Shown here piece after piece: positions 40,657 through 49,782 of a DNA stretch of 64,000 nucleotides. The translations under genes were made by a program, and so were the position numbers. Positions within the stretch are counted from its first letter, which is position 1. Each line of letters opens with the position of its first letter. The DNA is from Thermanaerothrix daxensis (lineage in GTDB: Bacteria > Chloroflexota > Anaerolineae > Anaerolineales > Anaerolineaceae): positions 620,001 through 684,000 of the forward strand of contig NZ_LGKO01000002.1 of assembly GCF_001306145.1 (NCBI RefSeq), in the 5' to 3' direction. The notes under the pieces were generated by a model that searched no databases, was not told the DNA's origin, and saw only the letters and a list, made by a program, of their open reading frames with translations.

Positions 40657-42459
40657 TTATGGCTGAGCCACCGGCTTCAGGTTGATCAGAGTTTGCAGAC
40701 CGCCCATCTGCCAGTAACCCGACCAAGTGGTAGGTAGGGACACGGGATTCTTTTCGTTGGGCCAGTTTGTCCAGGTGGTCTCGGTCCATTGTGCCCACAA
40801 GCCGTTGTACCACAGCGGGATCACGGGCATTTCGGTGAGCATGAGTTCCTGAATCTTGCTGACAGCAGCCTTCATCCCGGCCTCGTCGGTGGTGGGCACA
40901 CGGGCCAGAGCATCTACCAGGTCAAACATTTGCTGGTTAACATAGCGCCCGAAGTTGCCCGATTGCATCTGCTCCTGAATGGGGTGCCGGAAGAGCAGGT
41001 TGTAGAGCGTCCAGGGGGTATTGCTCATTTGAGCCCAGTTATTGAGGGTCATGTCAAAGGTGCCCCCTTGCAAGGCAGTGTTCCAGGCGCCGTAGTCAGG
41101 GTATGCGGCTTTAATGTTGATTCCTGCGGCCTGGGCGCTGGAGGCGATAATGTCAATGGCTGCCATCCAGTCTGTCCACCCATTCGGGCAGGTCACCTGG
41201 AGCTCGATCTTGGAGCCATCCGGTGCTTCGACAAAACCGTCCCCGTTCACGTCCCTGTAACCGGCATCTGCCAGCATTTGCTTGGCTTTCTGGGTGTCGA
41301 AGGTGTAGCCCAGGCGGGCAATGACTTCCTGGTCATCGTACTTGCTCATTGTTGGCAGTAAGCCCGATGGGCTGGCGGCCTTAACCAGATTGGCATATGC
41401 CACATTGACAATGGAGGGCACATCAATGGCGAAGGCCAGGGCACGGCGGAACTTGGCATCATCCATGGGTTTCTTGGTGGTGTTCAAGAAGAGGACGGCG
41501 GTGTTGGCCGAGAGCATGTAAGGGGCCTTCTCGTAGAAGGTCTTCACATACCCCTTTTCAGCCAGCGTGGCGATGCCAGGCAGGAAGTTGTTGCTCAGGT
41601 CCAACTCTCCCTTAACCACCATACCCAAAGCAACATTGTTGCTGGAAGTGCGGATGTCAACGATGTATTTGGGCGCGGGCTTCCCGAAAATTGAGATGCC
41701 CCACCAATTCTCATTACGCACCCAGACATTGCGGTCCTCGGCGTGAGTGAGGTACAGGTATGCGCCAGAACCGACCGGATTCTCATTGGCACCAGTGGTA
41801 ATCTCTTCCTCGCTTCGATTCTCCCACAAGTGTTTAGGAACAATGGGCAGATTGAAGAGATAGTTTTCCCATTCCTGGTACAGTGGATCCTTAAAGGTCA
41901 GCGTTAGATGGGTCTCGTCTTCCACGACCACGTCGGTCAAACCGGTGTTGGTCCAGACGGGCGAGAACCACAGGGCGGGGTACTTTTTGCCCAGTTCAAG
42001 CGTGAACTTGACATCCTCGGCGGTCAGGGGCTGACCATCACTCCAGGTTAATCCTTTGCGCAGAGTGACCGCGTAGGTGGTGGGATCGGTCCACTCTCCC
42101 TTTTCAGCCAGCCAGGGGATGAATTTATCGGTCAGCGGGTCATAGAAGAAGAGGAATTCATAGAGCAGGCCGATGGTACCGGTGGTGTTGGCGAGCATCC
42201 CCGGCTGGAAGGGGTTCCAGGTTGAGGCGGGGCCCCAGGCGGCACCACTGATGTAGAGGGTCTCGTTGCGCGGGTAGGCGGTGGGTGCTGCTTGACCGGT
42301 TGGGGTGACCTCTACAATTTGGGTCTCGACAACCTTTTTCTCCACCTCCACGGTTTGAATGATGGTTTCGGGGGTGGGGGTGGCGGCTGGACCACAGGCC
42401 GCCAAAAGCAGGCTAGCCAGGATCAGCACTGTGAAGACAGATAGGGCAAGTTTACGCAT
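40657..42459 (-). CDS. ABC importer solute-binding lipoprotein, family 5
   Basis: The 600-residue lipoprotein has a signal peptide with lipobox SLLLAAC (Cys about residue 22), a Thr-Pro-rich linker, then the SBP_bac_5 fold with DVKFTLELGKKY and DAKFRRALAFAIDVPSIV. It captures the ligand for the importer encoded downstream. Start at the ATG at 42459, preceded by AAAGGAGAAAGGA; the longer frame would include this ribosome site. Family 5 proteins bind peptides or oligosaccharides. Control by LacI-type operators favours sugar. Confidence 0.88.
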   Translation of the reverse strand: MRKLALSVFTVLILASLLLAACGPAATPTPETIIQTVEVEKKVVETQIVEVTPTGQAAPTAYPRNETLYISGAAWGPASTWNPFQPGMLANTTGTIGLLYEFLFFYDPLTDKFIPWLAEKGEWTDPTTYAVTLRKGLTWSDGQPLTAEDVKFTLELGKKYPALWFSPVWTNTGLTDVVVEDETHLTLTFKDPLYQEWENYLFNLPIVPKHLWENRSEEEITTGANENPVGSGAYLYLTHAEDRNVWVRNENWWGISIFGKPAPKYIVDIRTSSNNVALGMVVKGELDLSNNFLPGIATLAEKGYVKTFYEKAPYMLSANTAVLFLNTTKKPMDDAKFRRALAFAIDVPSIVNVAYANLVKAASPSGLLPTMSKYDDQEVIARLGYTFDTQKAKQMLADAGYRDVNGDGFVEAPDGSKIELQVTCPNGWTDWMAAIDIIASSAQAAGINIKAAYPDYGAWNTALQGGTFDMTLNNWAQMSNTPWTLYNLLFRHPIQEQMQSGNFGRYVNQQMFDLVDALARVPTTDEAGMKAAVSKIQELMLTEMPVIPLWYNGLWAQWTETTWTNWPNEKNPVSLPTTWSGYWQMGGLQTLINLKPVAQP

Positions 42460-42614
42460 GGTTCCTTTCTCCTTTCTTCCTTTCACAAGTTACAAATGTG
42501 AGACGACATGGTTTTGGATTAGGCGGTGAAGGGTTTATTGGTGCGCTTCTCGTGGGGTACCTCCTCCGAACTGATCACCTCCTCATCTAAAAATTTTTGA
42601 AATCTCAACATTCA

Positions 42615-42630
42615 TTGGGAGCGCTCCCAA
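42615..42630. promoter_or_regulatory. LacI-type operator upstream of the importer operon
   Basis: TTGGGAGCGCTCCCAA is a perfect 16-base palindrome with the central GCGC of LacI-family operators. It lies 156 bases upstream of the solute-binding protein start and 23 bases after the end of the LacI-family gene. Confidence 0.75.
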
Positions 42631-42652
42631 TCTAGAGCAAAAAATTTCATCT

Positions 42653-43681
42653 CTAAGGACTGCGGCGCTTAAGCGCACCGCAGGAATCGCGGACAATGAG
42701 CTCGGTGTCCATAATGATGCGTCGAGGAGGTTGTACTCCGTTTTCGATCAGATCGAGCAGTACCTCGACTGCTTTGAACCCCAAGGGGGCGATGGGCTGA
42801 CGCACGGTAGTAAGGGGTGGCATAGCCGTTGCTGCAAAGGGGAGATCATCAAAGCCGACCACGGCGATGTCTTCGGGGATGCGCAACCCCGCTTCACGGA
42901 TGGCGCGCATGGCGCCTAGGGCCATGGCGTCGGAGGCTGCAAAGACGGCATCGGGTCGGATGGGAAGCAGGGCTTGCATGGCATAGTATCCCCCTGCTTC
43001 GGTGAAGTCTCCCTCAACGATCAGGGAGGGGTCAATTTTCCGACCGCGCTCGAGGAGGGCGCGCGTGTAACCTTCCTTTCGATCTATGCTGACGGTAGAG
43101 TTGTTGGGACCGGCAATGGTGGCGATGCGCTGATAGCCCAGGCGCACCAGGTGGCTGACAGCGTTGTAAGCCGCATTGACGTTGTCTACATCCACGTAGC
43201 TTACCCCCTCCGGGTTGAAAGGGCGGCCAATCACAACCAAAGGAATGTTGGAAGCCAGTAGTCGGTCCATGAGTTGGTCGCCAATCTGGCCCGATTGAAG
43301 CAGAACGCCATCCAGCAGGCCGCGCCGCGAGATTCGCGGGTAGATTTTCGTTTCGTCCTCGGCGCTACTGACCAGGAAAAGTGCCAGGGTGTAGTTGTAG
43401 TGGTTGCATGCCTGGGCAATTCCTTGGGTCAGGCGGGGAAAGTAGGGGTCGCTAAAGAAGGAGCTGACGCTGCGCGGTAGAACCAACCCCAGCATTAGCG
43501 AGCGCTGTGAAGCAAGGGTGCGGGCAGCGGCGTTGGGGTGGTAGCCGGTTTGGCGGATCACCTCCAGAACACGCCGCCTCACTTCCTCGCGCACGTTGGG
43601 GTGGTCGTTGAGGACACGTGAAACGGTGGATCGAGAGACGCCTGCCTGTCGAGCGATATCTTCCAGGGTAAGATTGGACAT
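42653..43681 (-). CDS. LacI-family transcriptional regulator of the importer
   Basis: The 342-residue regulator has the LacI helix-turn-helix (TLEDIARQAGVSRSTVSRVL, residues 4-23) and hinge, followed by a periplasmic-binding-protein-like sensing domain. I chose the ATG at 43681 because the longer frame would translate across the operator and promoter. A matching operator overlaps its own transcription start and another precedes the importer operon, so it likely represses both until the sugar binds. Confidence 0.88.
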   Translation of the reverse strand: MSNLTLEDIARQAGVSRSTVSRVLNDHPNVREEVRRRVLEVIRQTGYHPNAAARTLASQRSLMLGLVLPRSVSSFFSDPYFPRLTQGIAQACNHYNYTLALFLVSSAEDETKIYPRISRRGLLDGVLLQSGQIGDQLMDRLLASNIPLVVIGRPFNPEGVSYVDVDNVNAAYNAVSHLVRLGYQRIATIAGPNNSTVSIDRKEGYTRALLERGRKIDPSLIVEGDFTEAGGYYAMQALLPIRPDAVFAASDAMALGAMRAIREAGLRIPEDIAVVGFDDLPFAATAMPPLTTVRQPIAPLGFKAVEVLLDLIENGVQPPRRIIMDTELIVRDSCGALKRRSP

Positions 43682-43724
43682 GGTAATCCCGGTGGGCGGT
43701 GGTATAGGGAGCGGGAGGGACTTT

Positions 43725-43740
43725 TTGGAAGCGCTCCCAA
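43725..43740. promoter_or_regulatory. LacI-type operator at the lacI promoter
   Basis: TTGGAAGCGCTCCCAA matches the operator at 42615 except for one base. It lies 8 bases downstream of the minus-strand TATAAT, so the bound repressor would block its own transcription. Confidence 0.75.
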
Positions 43741-43748
43741 CCAATTTC

Positions 43749-43777
43749 ATTATAGAGAGATTGGATGCAAAAGTCAA
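43749..43777 (-). promoter_or_regulatory. Promoter of the LacI-family gene
   Basis: On the minus strand TTGACT and a perfect TATAAT are separated by exactly 17 bases. The operator follows at once. Confidence 0.8.
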
Positions 43778-44038
43778 TCGGGTTAAGCCTAAAATCAACC
43801 AAGTAAAATTTTAAAAAACGCTTTTTGGGGTATTCATTCCCGTTTTAGAGAAATGCAATCCCACAAGATGATAGGGGGAGAGGAAACAGGTGAAAAAAGA
43901 AGCCACCAAGCGGGAACTTCCACGCAAGATCTATGTGTGGGTAGAGCAAAGCCTTTTGTGGTTTACTTCACTTTTGTGAAAAAACTGCACTCCAAAGCGT
44001 TTGCATAAAATTTTAAGAAAAATTTTTCTGTTTCTCGC
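43778..44038. other. AT-rich divergent intergenic region
   Basis: This stretch between the two LacI-family genes holds no convincing gene. It contains A/T tracts near its ends and a 29-codon frame at 43890-43979 with a moderate ribosome site that I do not accept. Regulatory sequence for the divergent genes is the likely content. Confidence 0.5.
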
Positions 44039-44066
44039 TTGACTTTGGCAGTTGAGAGTATACAAT
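44039..44066 (+). promoter_or_regulatory. Promoter of the second LacI/GH130 operon
   Basis: TTGACT and TACAAT are separated by 16 bases. It overlaps a possible TTG start codon at 44039, which argues that translation begins further downstream, at 44108. Confidence 0.7.
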
Positions 44067-44107
44067 TACTAAAAATACTTGAAATATTTCATGGATGGTG
44101 GGCCGGG

Positions 44108-45160
44108 ATGACCAAAAAAGTTAAGATTGCCGAGATTGCACGTCGCTGTGGCGTTTCGGTTTCGACGGTTTCTTTGGTTCTGAATAACCGCCCTGGTGTA
44201 GCGCGTGAAACGCGTGAGCGTGTGTTGGCGGTTGCTACGGCCCTGGGCTATTCTCTGCCCGTTCCTACTATTGAAGATCAAACTCCCCGGCTTTCCACCA
44301 TTCGCATGCTGGTCAAACTCGATCCCGGATTGCCACCTCAGGCTAATCCCTTTTATTCCAAGGTGATTTTAGGCATTGAAGAGGCTTGCCGTCGCAAGGG
44401 TATTAACTTGTTGTTTAATTCTTTGCCTGTTGACGAGAACAACCAGCCGTTAGAGATCCCCCCGGGGCTGAGCAATAGCAACGTGGACGGAATGTTACTG
44501 GTGGGGGTCTACGTAGATGAGAGATTAATGGATGCGCTGGCGCAGTATGGCGGTCCGGTGGTTCTGGTGGACGGTTATGCCGCTCGCGAGGGCTACGATG
44601 CCGTGCTTTCAGACAACTTTCGGGCTGCCTTTCAGGCAATGGAGTATTTATTGGCAAAAGGGCACCGCCATATCGGATTGATCGGAGGGGGTGAGCATTG
44701 CTATCCCAGCCTGCGTGACCGTCGTAACGGCTATCTGCGAGCGCTTAAAGAGCATGGGATCTCCCAGGTTTATACTGCCAATTTCAACATTAGCCGTTCA
44801 CGGGGTTTTGAAGAAACCCTGGATTTACTGAAAACCCATCCACAGATTACAGCACTCTTTTGCATGAACGATGGGATAGCCAGTGTTGCCATGCAGGCGG
44901 CCCAGAGTCTGGGGCGGCGAGTACCGGATGACCTTTCCATTGTGGGCTTTGATGATACTTACATTGCAGTTAATACTCATCCTGCTCTTACCACTCTGCA
45001 TGTGGATACCCTGGCCATGGGACGTGCAGCGGTGGAGTTGTTGGATTTGCGGCGACAGAACCCCGAGTCTGCGCGTATGACCCTACTCATTCACCCAATT
45101 CTGATTGAACGTGAATCGGTAGCGTCCCCACTTCCCCAACAGGAGGCTTTCACCCCATGA
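44108..45160 (+). CDS. LacI-family transcriptional regulator next to GH130
   Basis: The 350-residue regulator has a LacI helix-turn-helix ([20 protein letters not shown], about residues 5-24) and a sugar-binding domain with [15 protein letters not shown] and [15 protein letters not shown]. It overlaps the glycoside phosphorylase gene by four bases, so it probably controls its own operon. The ATG at 44108 is used because an upstream TTG lies within the promoter. I see no copy of the GCGC palindrome in front of this gene, so its operator differs from that of the other regulator. Confidence 0.82.
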   Translation: MTKKVKIAEIARRCGVSVSTVSLVLNNRPGVARETRERVLAVATALGYSLPVPTIEDQTPRLSTIRMLVKLDPGLPPQANPFYSKVILGIEEACRRKGINLLFNSLPVDENNQPLEIPPGLSNSNVDGMLLVGVYVDERLMDALAQYGGPVVLVDGYAAREGYDAVLSDNFRAAFQAMEYLLAKGHRHIGLIGGGEHCYPSLRDRRNGYLRALKEHGISQVYTANFNISRSRGFEETLDLLKTHPQITALFCMNDGIASVAMQAAQSLGRRVPDDLSIVGFDDTYIAVNTHPALTTLHVDTLAMGRAAVELLDLRRQNPESARMTLLIHPILIERESVASPLPQQEAFTP

Positions 45161-46128
45161 ATTCTTCAGCTCTACCCAATATCCCCTGGGAGGATCGTCC
45201 TCACGGCTGCTCCGAGGTGGTGTGGCGATACAGTCGGAATCCAATCATTCCCCGCAATTTGATCCCTTCTTCCAATAGCATTTTCAACAGTGCTGTTGTG
45301 CCCTTCAATGGGCGTTTTGCGGGGGTCTTTCGCTGTGATAATAAAAAACGCGAGATGAACTTGCACCGTGGTTTTAGTGAGGATGGCATTCAATGGCACC
45401 TGGATGATACACCGATTACTTGGCAGTGTAAGGACCCGGAACTGGCGCGCTTTGAATATCGGTACGATCCCCGTGTGGTATGGTTGGAGGATCGCTATTA
45501 CATCACCTGGTGCAATGGGTATCATGGCCCTACCATTGGCATTGGCTATACCTTTGATTTTGAAACTTTTTACTTCCTGGAGAACGCCTTTCTCCCTTAT
45601 AACCGCAATGGGGTGCTCTTCCCACGCAAAATCAATGGGCATTATATGATGCTCAGCCGACCCAGTGACCGCGGCCATACACCCTTCGGGGATATTTTTC
45701 TCAGTCAGAGCCCGGATCTTATTCACTGGGGACAACATCGTTTTGTGATGCGCCCAAAGGAAGGCTGGCAAAGTACCAAAATTGGGGCTGGCCCGATCCC
45801 AATCGAGACTTCTGAAGGATGGTTGCTTTTTTACCATGGTGTTCTAACCTCATGCAACGGGTTCGTGTACTCCTTCGGAGCCGCTCTCCTTGATCTCGAT
45901 CAACCTTGGAAGGTGATTGCCCGTGGAGGCCCATACTTAATGTCTCCGCAAACCCTGTATGAGTGCGTGGGAGATGTGCCAAATGTGGTCTTTCCCTGTG
46001 CCACTCTTTACGATCCGCCTACCGGCCGGCTGGCGATCTATTATGGTGCTGCGGATACGGTCGTCGCGCTGGCTTTCGCCTACATTGACGAGGTGGTGGA
46101 TTTTGTCAAATCCACCAACGACCTCTAG
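45157..46128 (+). CDS. Glycoside hydrolase family 130 (mannoside phosphorylase)
   Basis: The 323-residue protein has the five-bladed beta-propeller pattern of GH130. The proton-donor Asp is likely in [14 protein letters not shown] (near residue 105), and phosphate- or sugar-contacting segments are [13 protein letters not shown] and [19 protein letters not shown]130 enzymes phosphorolyse beta-mannosides to mannose 1-phosphate. Substrate (mannosyl-glucose, mannobiose or mannosyl-N-acetylglucosamine) cannot be told from sequence alone. The adjacent importer could supply manno-oligosaccharides. Confidence 0.82.
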   Translation: MNSSALPNIPWEDRPHGCSEVVWRYSRNPIIPRNLIPSSNSIFNSAVVPFNGRFAGVFRCDNKKREMNLHRGFSEDGIQWHLDDTPITWQCKDPELARFEYRYDPRVVWLEDRYYITWCNGYHGPTIGIGYTFDFETFYFLENAFLPYNRNGVLFPRKINGHYMMLSRPSDRGHTPFGDIFLSQSPDLIHWGQHRFVMRPKEGWQSTKIGAGPIPIETSEGWLLFYHGVLTSCNGFVYSFGAALLDLDQPWKVIARGGPYLMSPQTLYECVGDVPNVVFPCATLYDPPTGRLAIYYGAADTVVALAFAYIDEVVDFVKSTNDL

Positions 46129-46165
46129 CCCAAATTCCTTGGGGGATGGGAAGAACTGGTTGCCG

Positions 46166-46195
46166 AAGCGATGAACGACGCCTCATCGCTTTGAG
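46166..46195 (+). terminator. Intrinsic terminator after GH130
   Basis: AAGCGATGA and TCATCGCTT form a perfect 9-base stem with an 8-base loop, followed by a T-rich tract. Confidence 0.65.
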
Positions 46196-46278
46196 TTTTA
46201 TTTTCGGGAGAAGCGCGCTGCAACTTTTACGGGCCCTCTACGTATTTAAGAATGGCATTTTTTCGAGAAAGGGGCGCA

Positions 46279-47223
46279 GTGATTCCTATGATACGGGTGC
46301 AGAATCTGACCAAGTGTTTTGGAAGCCTGGTAGCGGTTGATAACTTGAGTTTTGAGGTCAATGAGGGGGAAATCTTCAGCCTTCTGGGGCCCAATGGTGC
46401 CGGAAAGACCACAACCATTTCCATTTTGTCCACGCTTCTCCTTCCGAGTTCTGGTGAAGCCTGGATTGGTGCATATTCCGTCACCCGGCAGCCCCTGGAA
46501 GTTCGCCGTCTGATTGGGGTGGTACCTCAAGAGATCGCGCTTTATCAGGACCTGAGCGGCTATGAGAATCTATGGTTTTGGGGTCAGATGTATGGGCTGA
46601 GCGGTGCTGAATTGCGTCGGCGAATTGTGGAAACCCTGGAGCAAGTGGGGTTAAGCGAAAAAGCCGGGCAGAAAGTGCGCACGTATTCGGGTGGGATGAA
46701 GCGCCGTCTCAACCTGGCGGCAGGGCTCCTACACCGTCCACGGGTGCTCTTTTTAGATGAGCCAACGGTGGGCATTGATCCTCAATCACGGCGTGCCATC
46801 TTGGATTTCATCAAAGTCCTGAATCGCGAAGGGATGACCATCCTCTACACCACTCACTATATGGAAGAGGCCCAGGAACTTTCGCACCGTGTGGGAATTT
46901 TGGATTATGGGCATTTGATTGCAATCGGGAAGCAGGCTGAACTCCTACAGCAGGTAGGTGAGCATGATACCGTCGTTCTAAGCTTTGAAGATGAGGTGGA
47001 TACCGCGCCGCTTTTGGAGGTTTTGCAGCGCTTACCGGGGGTGGTGCAGGTGGGGCGCGAAGATCAGTCTCTAAAGGTGCTTGCCACAACCTCGGAACAG
47101 ATCTTGCCCTTGGTGGTTGCAAGATGCCTTGAGCATCAACTCCGCCTTCGCAGCGTTGAGATCATTGAGCCCAATCTGGAAACCGTCTTTTTGAAACTGA
47201 CCGGGCGCGCGCTGAGAGACTAG
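46279..47223 (+). CDS. ABC-2-type exporter ATPase
   Basis: The 314-residue ATPase has Walker A GPNGAGKTT, signature YSGGMKRRL, Walker B LFLDEPTVGID and the switch His in YTTHYMEEA. It is of the daunorubicin/CcmA type. I prefer the GTG at 46279, with GAAAGGGG four bases upstream, but an ATG at 46288 or 46252 is possible. It energises the two ABC-2 permeases encoded downstream. The substrate is unknown; drugs, lipids or polysaccharides are usual in this group. Confidence 0.85.
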   Translation: MIPMIRVQNLTKCFGSLVAVDNLSFEVNEGEIFSLLGPNGAGKTTTISILSTLLLPSSGEAWIGAYSVTRQPLEVRRLIGVVPQEIALYQDLSGYENLWFWGQMYGLSGAELRRRIVETLEQVGLSEKAGQKVRTYSGGMKRRLNLAAGLLHRPRVLFLDEPTVGIDPQSRRAILDFIKVLNREGMTILYTTHYMEEAQELSHRVGILDYGHLIAIGKQAELLQQVGEHDTVVLSFEDEVDTAPLLEVLQRLPGVVQVGREDQSLKVLATTSEQILPLVVARCLEHQLRLRSVEIIEPNLETVFLKLTGRALRD

Positions 47224-47234
47224 GGAGAGCGAGT

Positions 47235-48515
47235 ATGAGGCCGATTCTGCTGATTGCGCTCAAGGACTTAATTTTGATTTTTCGCGACCGGGCCATGCTT
47301 TTGATGATTGTGATCGGTCCATTTCTTTTGACCCTTGGCATGGGCCTGGTGGGTGGAAGGTTCGGTGGCAGTGGGGGCAGTTCCAGCGGGCCTACGGATA
47401 TTCCGGTTGTAGTGGTCAATCAGGATGGCGAAGAACTGGGAAATGCGCTGGTCAAAGTGCTGGACTCACCCGAATTGGATGACCTGTTGGCTCCCACTTT
47501 TATTTCTGATCCCGATATGGCAAAGCAATGGGTAAATGAAGATCAAATGGCGGCAGCCGTCATTATCCCTCCGGGCTTCACCCGTAGTGTGTTCCCGTCT
47601 GCGGGGGAGGCGGGGGCATGGGGGTTAGTTCCATCCTCGGAGGTTTCGATTTTGTTATATGCCAACCCGCAGCGCCCCAATAGTGTTGCAATTGTCGAGA
47701 GCATTTTACGGGCGTTCCTCTTTCGAGTCGAAAAGGGGCGCATCTTGGGCTGGACGACAGTTGCCTCGCTGGTTTTACATGGCGAGATCCAACCAGAGCA
47801 AGCAGAGGTCGTTGGGCGCGCATTGGGTGAATCGCTAGCGCGTGTGGACAACCCCCAGGACCTTATCCGGGTGGTGGCCTTAGAAGCCGGGAAATCAGAA
47901 GCAACGCGGGTGGACATTATGACCGCTCTTGCACCAGGCATGGCTTTACTCTTTCTCATGTTCACGGCTACCTATGGAGCGCGTTCGCTTCTTGCTGAAC
48001 GGCGTCAGCAGACTCTCCAACGATTGATGATCACGCCCATCACTCCCGCCCAAATCCTGATAGGCAAAGGAATTGGCGTTTATTTGAGTGGGGTGATCCA
48101 GCAGGTTTTGCTGATCGGGGCATCTACTTTGCTTTTCACCCTGCGTTGGGGGGATTTTTGGGGGGTTCTGGTCTTGATTCTCTGTGCCTCGTTTGCGGCG
48201 GTAGGTTGGGGATTGCTCATCGCGGCACTTGCGCGAACCCCGGGGCAAGTGGCCTCGATGGGGTCAGCACTCATGTTGGTCTTTGGTCTGCTGGGAGGGA
48301 GTTTTGTGGATTTACAAAATTTATCTCCAGCAATTTACTGGTTAAGTCGCATCACCCCTAATGCCTGGGGGATGGACGGGTTTTCAATCCTGGCTGGAGG
48401 TGGCTCGCTTGCTCAAATTATCCGTCCCCTTCTGGCGCTCATCTTCATGGGGGGCGGTTTGACCGCGGTGGCGGGATGGTTGCTGGCACGGTCTCGTCAT
48501 CTTCTACAGGCCTGA
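47235..48515 (+). CDS. ABC-2-type exporter permease 1
   Basis: The 426-residue permease follows the NatB/YhgE-like plan. One N-terminal membrane helix (about 18-38) is followed by a large extracellular domain (about 50-230), then five membrane helices (about 235-425) with a conserved AERRQQTLQRLMITP segment before the second. It is the partner of a second similar permease 13 bases downstream. Confidence 0.85.
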   Translation: MRPILLIALKDLILIFRDRAMLLMIVIGPFLLTLGMGLVGGRFGGSGGSSSGPTDIPVVVVNQDGEELGNALVKVLDSPELDDLLAPTFISDPDMAKQWVNEDQMAAAVIIPPGFTRSVFPSAGEAGAWGLVPSSEVSILLYANPQRPNSVAIVESILRAFLFRVEKGRILGWTTVASLVLHGEIQPEQAEVVGRALGESLARVDNPQDLIRVVALEAGKSEATRVDIMTALAPGMALLFLMFTATYGARSLLAERRQQTLQRLMITPITPAQILIGKGIGVYLSGVIQQVLLIGASTLLFTLRWGDFWGVLVLILCASFAAVGWGLLIAALARTPGQVASMGSALMLVFGLLGGSFVDLQNLSPAIYWLSRITPNAWGMDGFSILAGGGSLAQIIRPLLALIFMGGGLTAVAGWLLARSRHLLQA

Positions 48516-48528
48516 GAGGGAGAAACCC

Positions 48529-49725
48529 ATGCGCGCAATTTGGGCAATCGTTCGTAAAGATGTGATATTGCGTTTTGCCTCTCCTGGTGAATGGTTGTTC
48601 TTTATCGTCTTGCCCATCCTTTTTACATTTGTTTTGGGTACGGCAAACTTCGGCTCTGATGGGAGGGTGTCTTTACCGGTGGTGGACGAGGCAGGAAGTG
48701 ATTTGGCGCTCCGAGTCATTCGGGCTTTGGAAGCCGCCCCTGGCTTACGACCGGAAAAACTCAGTCGCGTAGAAGCCGAAGAGCGCTTTCAGGCACGGAA
48801 GGTAGATTTCTGGCTCTACTTACCGCCGGAACTAGAGGAAGAACGCTTACTGGAAGGGGAGCCGGTGCAGGTCGTGCTCTATCAACGTCCCAATAATTTG
48901 CGCGCCTTGGCCGTGCAACGTGCCGTTGAGGCGGCGGTGGGCAAGGAAAGTTTGACCATTGAGGCTGCCCAGATCGCTGTTCGCATGGCTGAGTACTACA
49001 CCCGTTTTGATACCGATGCCGAGCGTCAACAGTATTTTGATGAATCTGCTCAGTTAGCACAAACGCTTATAGCCCAGAGCCCTGAGCGGTTGGAAGTGGT
49101 TCGCCCACCCAGTGCTCCAGTTTATGATCCTCGGGCAAGTGCATCGGCTGGTCAGCTCATCTCCTGGGTATTCATTCCCTTGTTTGGGATCTCTGCGCTT
49201 TTTGCCTATGAACGAAATACTGGCACCCTGGCACGGATCTTGACCACACCCACTTCTCGGGCCATTTTTCTGATAGGGACAATCGGTGGGCAGGTACTGG
49301 TAGCGCTGGGTCAGATGCTTCTTCTGATAGGTTTTGGTATTCTGGTCCTGAAATTGCCCTGGGGCCGTGATCCCTTGAGCCTGGCCCTTTTGCTTCTTAC
49401 CTCGGCACTGGCTGCAGCGGCTATTGGGGTCTTTATGGGAACGTGGATCAAGAATGAGGCTCAGGCTAACAACCTCAGCATTCTGATGGGAATGGTTATG
49501 GCCCTTTTGGGCGGTTGCTGGTATCCGCTGGAATTCTTCCCCGAACCAGTCAAGGTTGTTGTTCATGTGCTCCCGACCACCTGGGCGTTGGAAGGCATGC
49601 TCAACTACCTGTTGCGCGGGAGCACGGGGGTGGTGCTGTTCCCCTATCTGGGAGCGCTCCTGACCTTCGCCGTTCTCTTTTTTACGCTTGGGGTTTGGCG
49701 ATTACGTCGCGAGCAACAGGTCTGA
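48529..49725 (+). CDS. ABC-2-type exporter permease 2
   Basis: The 398-residue permease has the same topology as the preceding one: one N-terminal helix (about 18-38), an external domain (40-195), and five to six C-terminal helices. It carries FAYERNTGTLARILTTP, equivalent to the loop of its partner. The pair probably forms a heterodimeric exporter. It ends before a bidirectional terminator. Confidence 0.85.
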   Translation: MRAIWAIVRKDVILRFASPGEWLFFIVLPILFTFVLGTANFGSDGRVSLPVVDEAGSDLALRVIRALEAAPGLRPEKLSRVEAEERFQARKVDFWLYLPPELEEERLLEGEPVQVVLYQRPNNLRALAVQRAVEAAVGKESLTIEAAQIAVRMAEYYTRFDTDAERQQYFDESAQLAQTLIAQSPERLEVVRPPSAPVYDPRASASAGQLISWVFIPLFGISALFAYERNTGTLARILTTPTSRAIFLIGTIGGQVLVALGQMLLLIGFGILVLKLPWGRDPLSLALLLLTSALAAAAIGVFMGTWIKNEAQANNLSILMGMVMALLGGCWYPLEFFPEPVKVVVHVLPTTWALEGMLNYLLRGSTGVVLFPYLGALLTFAVLFFTLGVWRLRREQQV

Positions 49726-49735
49726 TTTTGAGACA

Positions 49736-49773
49736 GGATGAGGGGACTGCAAGCAGATAGCAGCCCCTCATCC
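49736..49773. terminator. Bidirectional terminator between convergent operons
   Basis: GGATGAGGGG and CCCCTCATCC form a perfect 10-base stem. It separates the exporter operon from the convergent importer operon. Confidence 0.65.
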
Positions 49774-49782
49774 TTGGAGCGA

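Noticed and set aside
43890-43979. A 29-codon frame with a moderate ribosome site
   Set aside because: It is too short, with no similarity or conserved context, in an AT-rich regulatory region.
44039-44107. TTG start for the second LacI-family regulator
   Set aside because: The TTG is part of a promoter -35 box, so it would not be transcribed. The helix-turn-helix begins just after the ATG at 44108.
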